NCBI RefSeq assembly: GCF_021534965.1
Contig: NZ_CP091037.1
Location: 248,001 to 312,000 of the forward strand
Direction: 5' to 3'
Length of the DNA: 64,000 nt
Source: Muricauda sp. SCSIO 65647
GTDB lineage: Bacteria > Bacteroidota > Bacteroidia > Flavobacteriales > Flavobacteriaceae
The notes beneath the pieces were generated by a model. It was given only the letters and a program-made list of their open reading frames with translations. It was not told the origin of the DNA and did not search any database. Positions 63,645 to 64,000 of the stretch are shown one piece after another (the first letter of the stretch is position 1; every line of letters starts with the position of its first letter). The translations under genes and the position numbers were made by a program.

Positions 63645-64000
63645 CAGAAGCTAAAACTTTAAGGGCTTTCTTGGAAACCGATTTTCTGTTATCGTTTGTT
63701 AACCGCTCTAAATGAGGAATCAGCCATTTCTGTAATTCTTCATCTTTTTTAGCCCACTTTGCCAAGGTATCCATGGTTTGATTGAGCACTATCCAATCAT
63801 TGTGATGGGCCAGGTTATGTTTCAATAGGGTTTTGGCCTTGGCCATCTGTGCTTTGGCCATATCATTTTCCAATAGCAAAAAAAGTTGCGCCAATGTCCA
63901 TTGGGTAGAGGCCTGATCAATGTTGGCGATATCATCCAAAAACCTATCCAAATAAGGCAAGAGCAAGTCTTTTTTGGCTTTGCAGATGCGTTTCATGGCA
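63634..64000 (-). CDS. HEAT/armadillo-like helical repeat protein, probably N-terminally truncated by window edge
   Basis: An alpha-helical ORF with residues such as WTLAQLFLLLEND, LLKHNLAHHNDWIVLNQTMDTLAKW and HLERLTNDNRKSVSKKALKVLA, spaced like HEAT or DNA-alkylation-repeat helices. The first Met is at 63996, but the frame stays open through the last codon of the window, so the true start may lie outside. About 120 residues are visible. There is no signal peptide, so a cytoplasmic protein of unknown function is expected. Its stop lies inside the end of the heptamer array, so the array contributes its last codons. Confidence 0.7.
   Translation of the reverse strand, partial: AMKRICKAKKDLLLPYLDRFLDDIANIDQASTQWTLAQLFLLLENDMAKAQMAKAKTLLKHNLAHHNDWIVLNQTMDTLAKWAKKDEELQKWLIPHLERLTNDNRKSVSKKALKVLASVSR

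Overview
The window reads as chromosome of a marine, polysaccharide-degrading flavobacterium (Bacteroidota, Flavobacteriaceae). Evidence: two SusC/SusD pairs, many lipoproteins with a Bacteroidota-type lipobox followed by acidic residues, a giant SprB-repeat adhesin with a type B T9SS sorting domain, promoter-like TAnnTTT elements, and S1 sulfatases next to glycoside hydrolases. I cannot name genus or species from sequence alone.

Region 1 (1-37986, nearly all minus strand) is a large polysaccharide utilization locus made of two SusCD-led modules. The right-hand module reads leftward from 35599: susC, susD, a long FG-GAP/ASPIC lipoprotein, a small lipoprotein, two more FG-GAP/ASPIC lipoproteins, then GH127-like, GH2, MGH1/GH63-like and GH127-like enzymes, ending at a hairpin at 12495-12524. 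The left-hand module starts at 12067 with a second susC and susD, then three S1 sulfatases and a GH127 enzyme that runs off the left edge. A cupin-AraC regulator (35857-36717) is divergent from the right-hand susC, and a lipoprotein aldose 1-epimerase follows. Both susC genes have the same upstream architecture: an 11-bp motif repeated at exactly 21 bp, then a TACGTTTA element 88-89 bp nearer the gene. This suggests one regulator for both modules. The enzyme set (sulfatases, GH127, GH2, mutarotase) points to a sulfated, galactose- and/or arabinose-containing glycan; the exact substrate cannot be read from sequence.

Region 2 (38142-52479) is accessory. It holds a secreted alpha/beta hydrolase and two paralogous membrane-anchored AraC-FlgO/TolB-TPR regulators. 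Between these lies a redox-type operon (HxlR regulator divergent from enoyl-CoA hydratase, quinone oxidoreductase, cupin DUF4437, SDR and luciferase-like oxidoreductase), followed by a TAP-type hydrolase, a hypothetical secreted protein and a small lipoprotein. Imperfect 25-bp direct repeats lie near its two ends.

Region 3 (52480-64000) holds tRNA-Pro(GGG) with a strong terminator and an 18-bp duplicate of its 3' end, a small conserved-looking protein, a 2870-residue SprB-like adhesin, a PQQ-type sugar dehydrogenase, and a HEAT-like ORF cut by the right edge. The gap between the last two convergent genes is filled completely by a 7-bp periodic array. The most promising undescribed material is the triple FG-GAP/ASPIC lipoprotein cluster embedded in the locus, together with the shared 21-bp-spaced operator.
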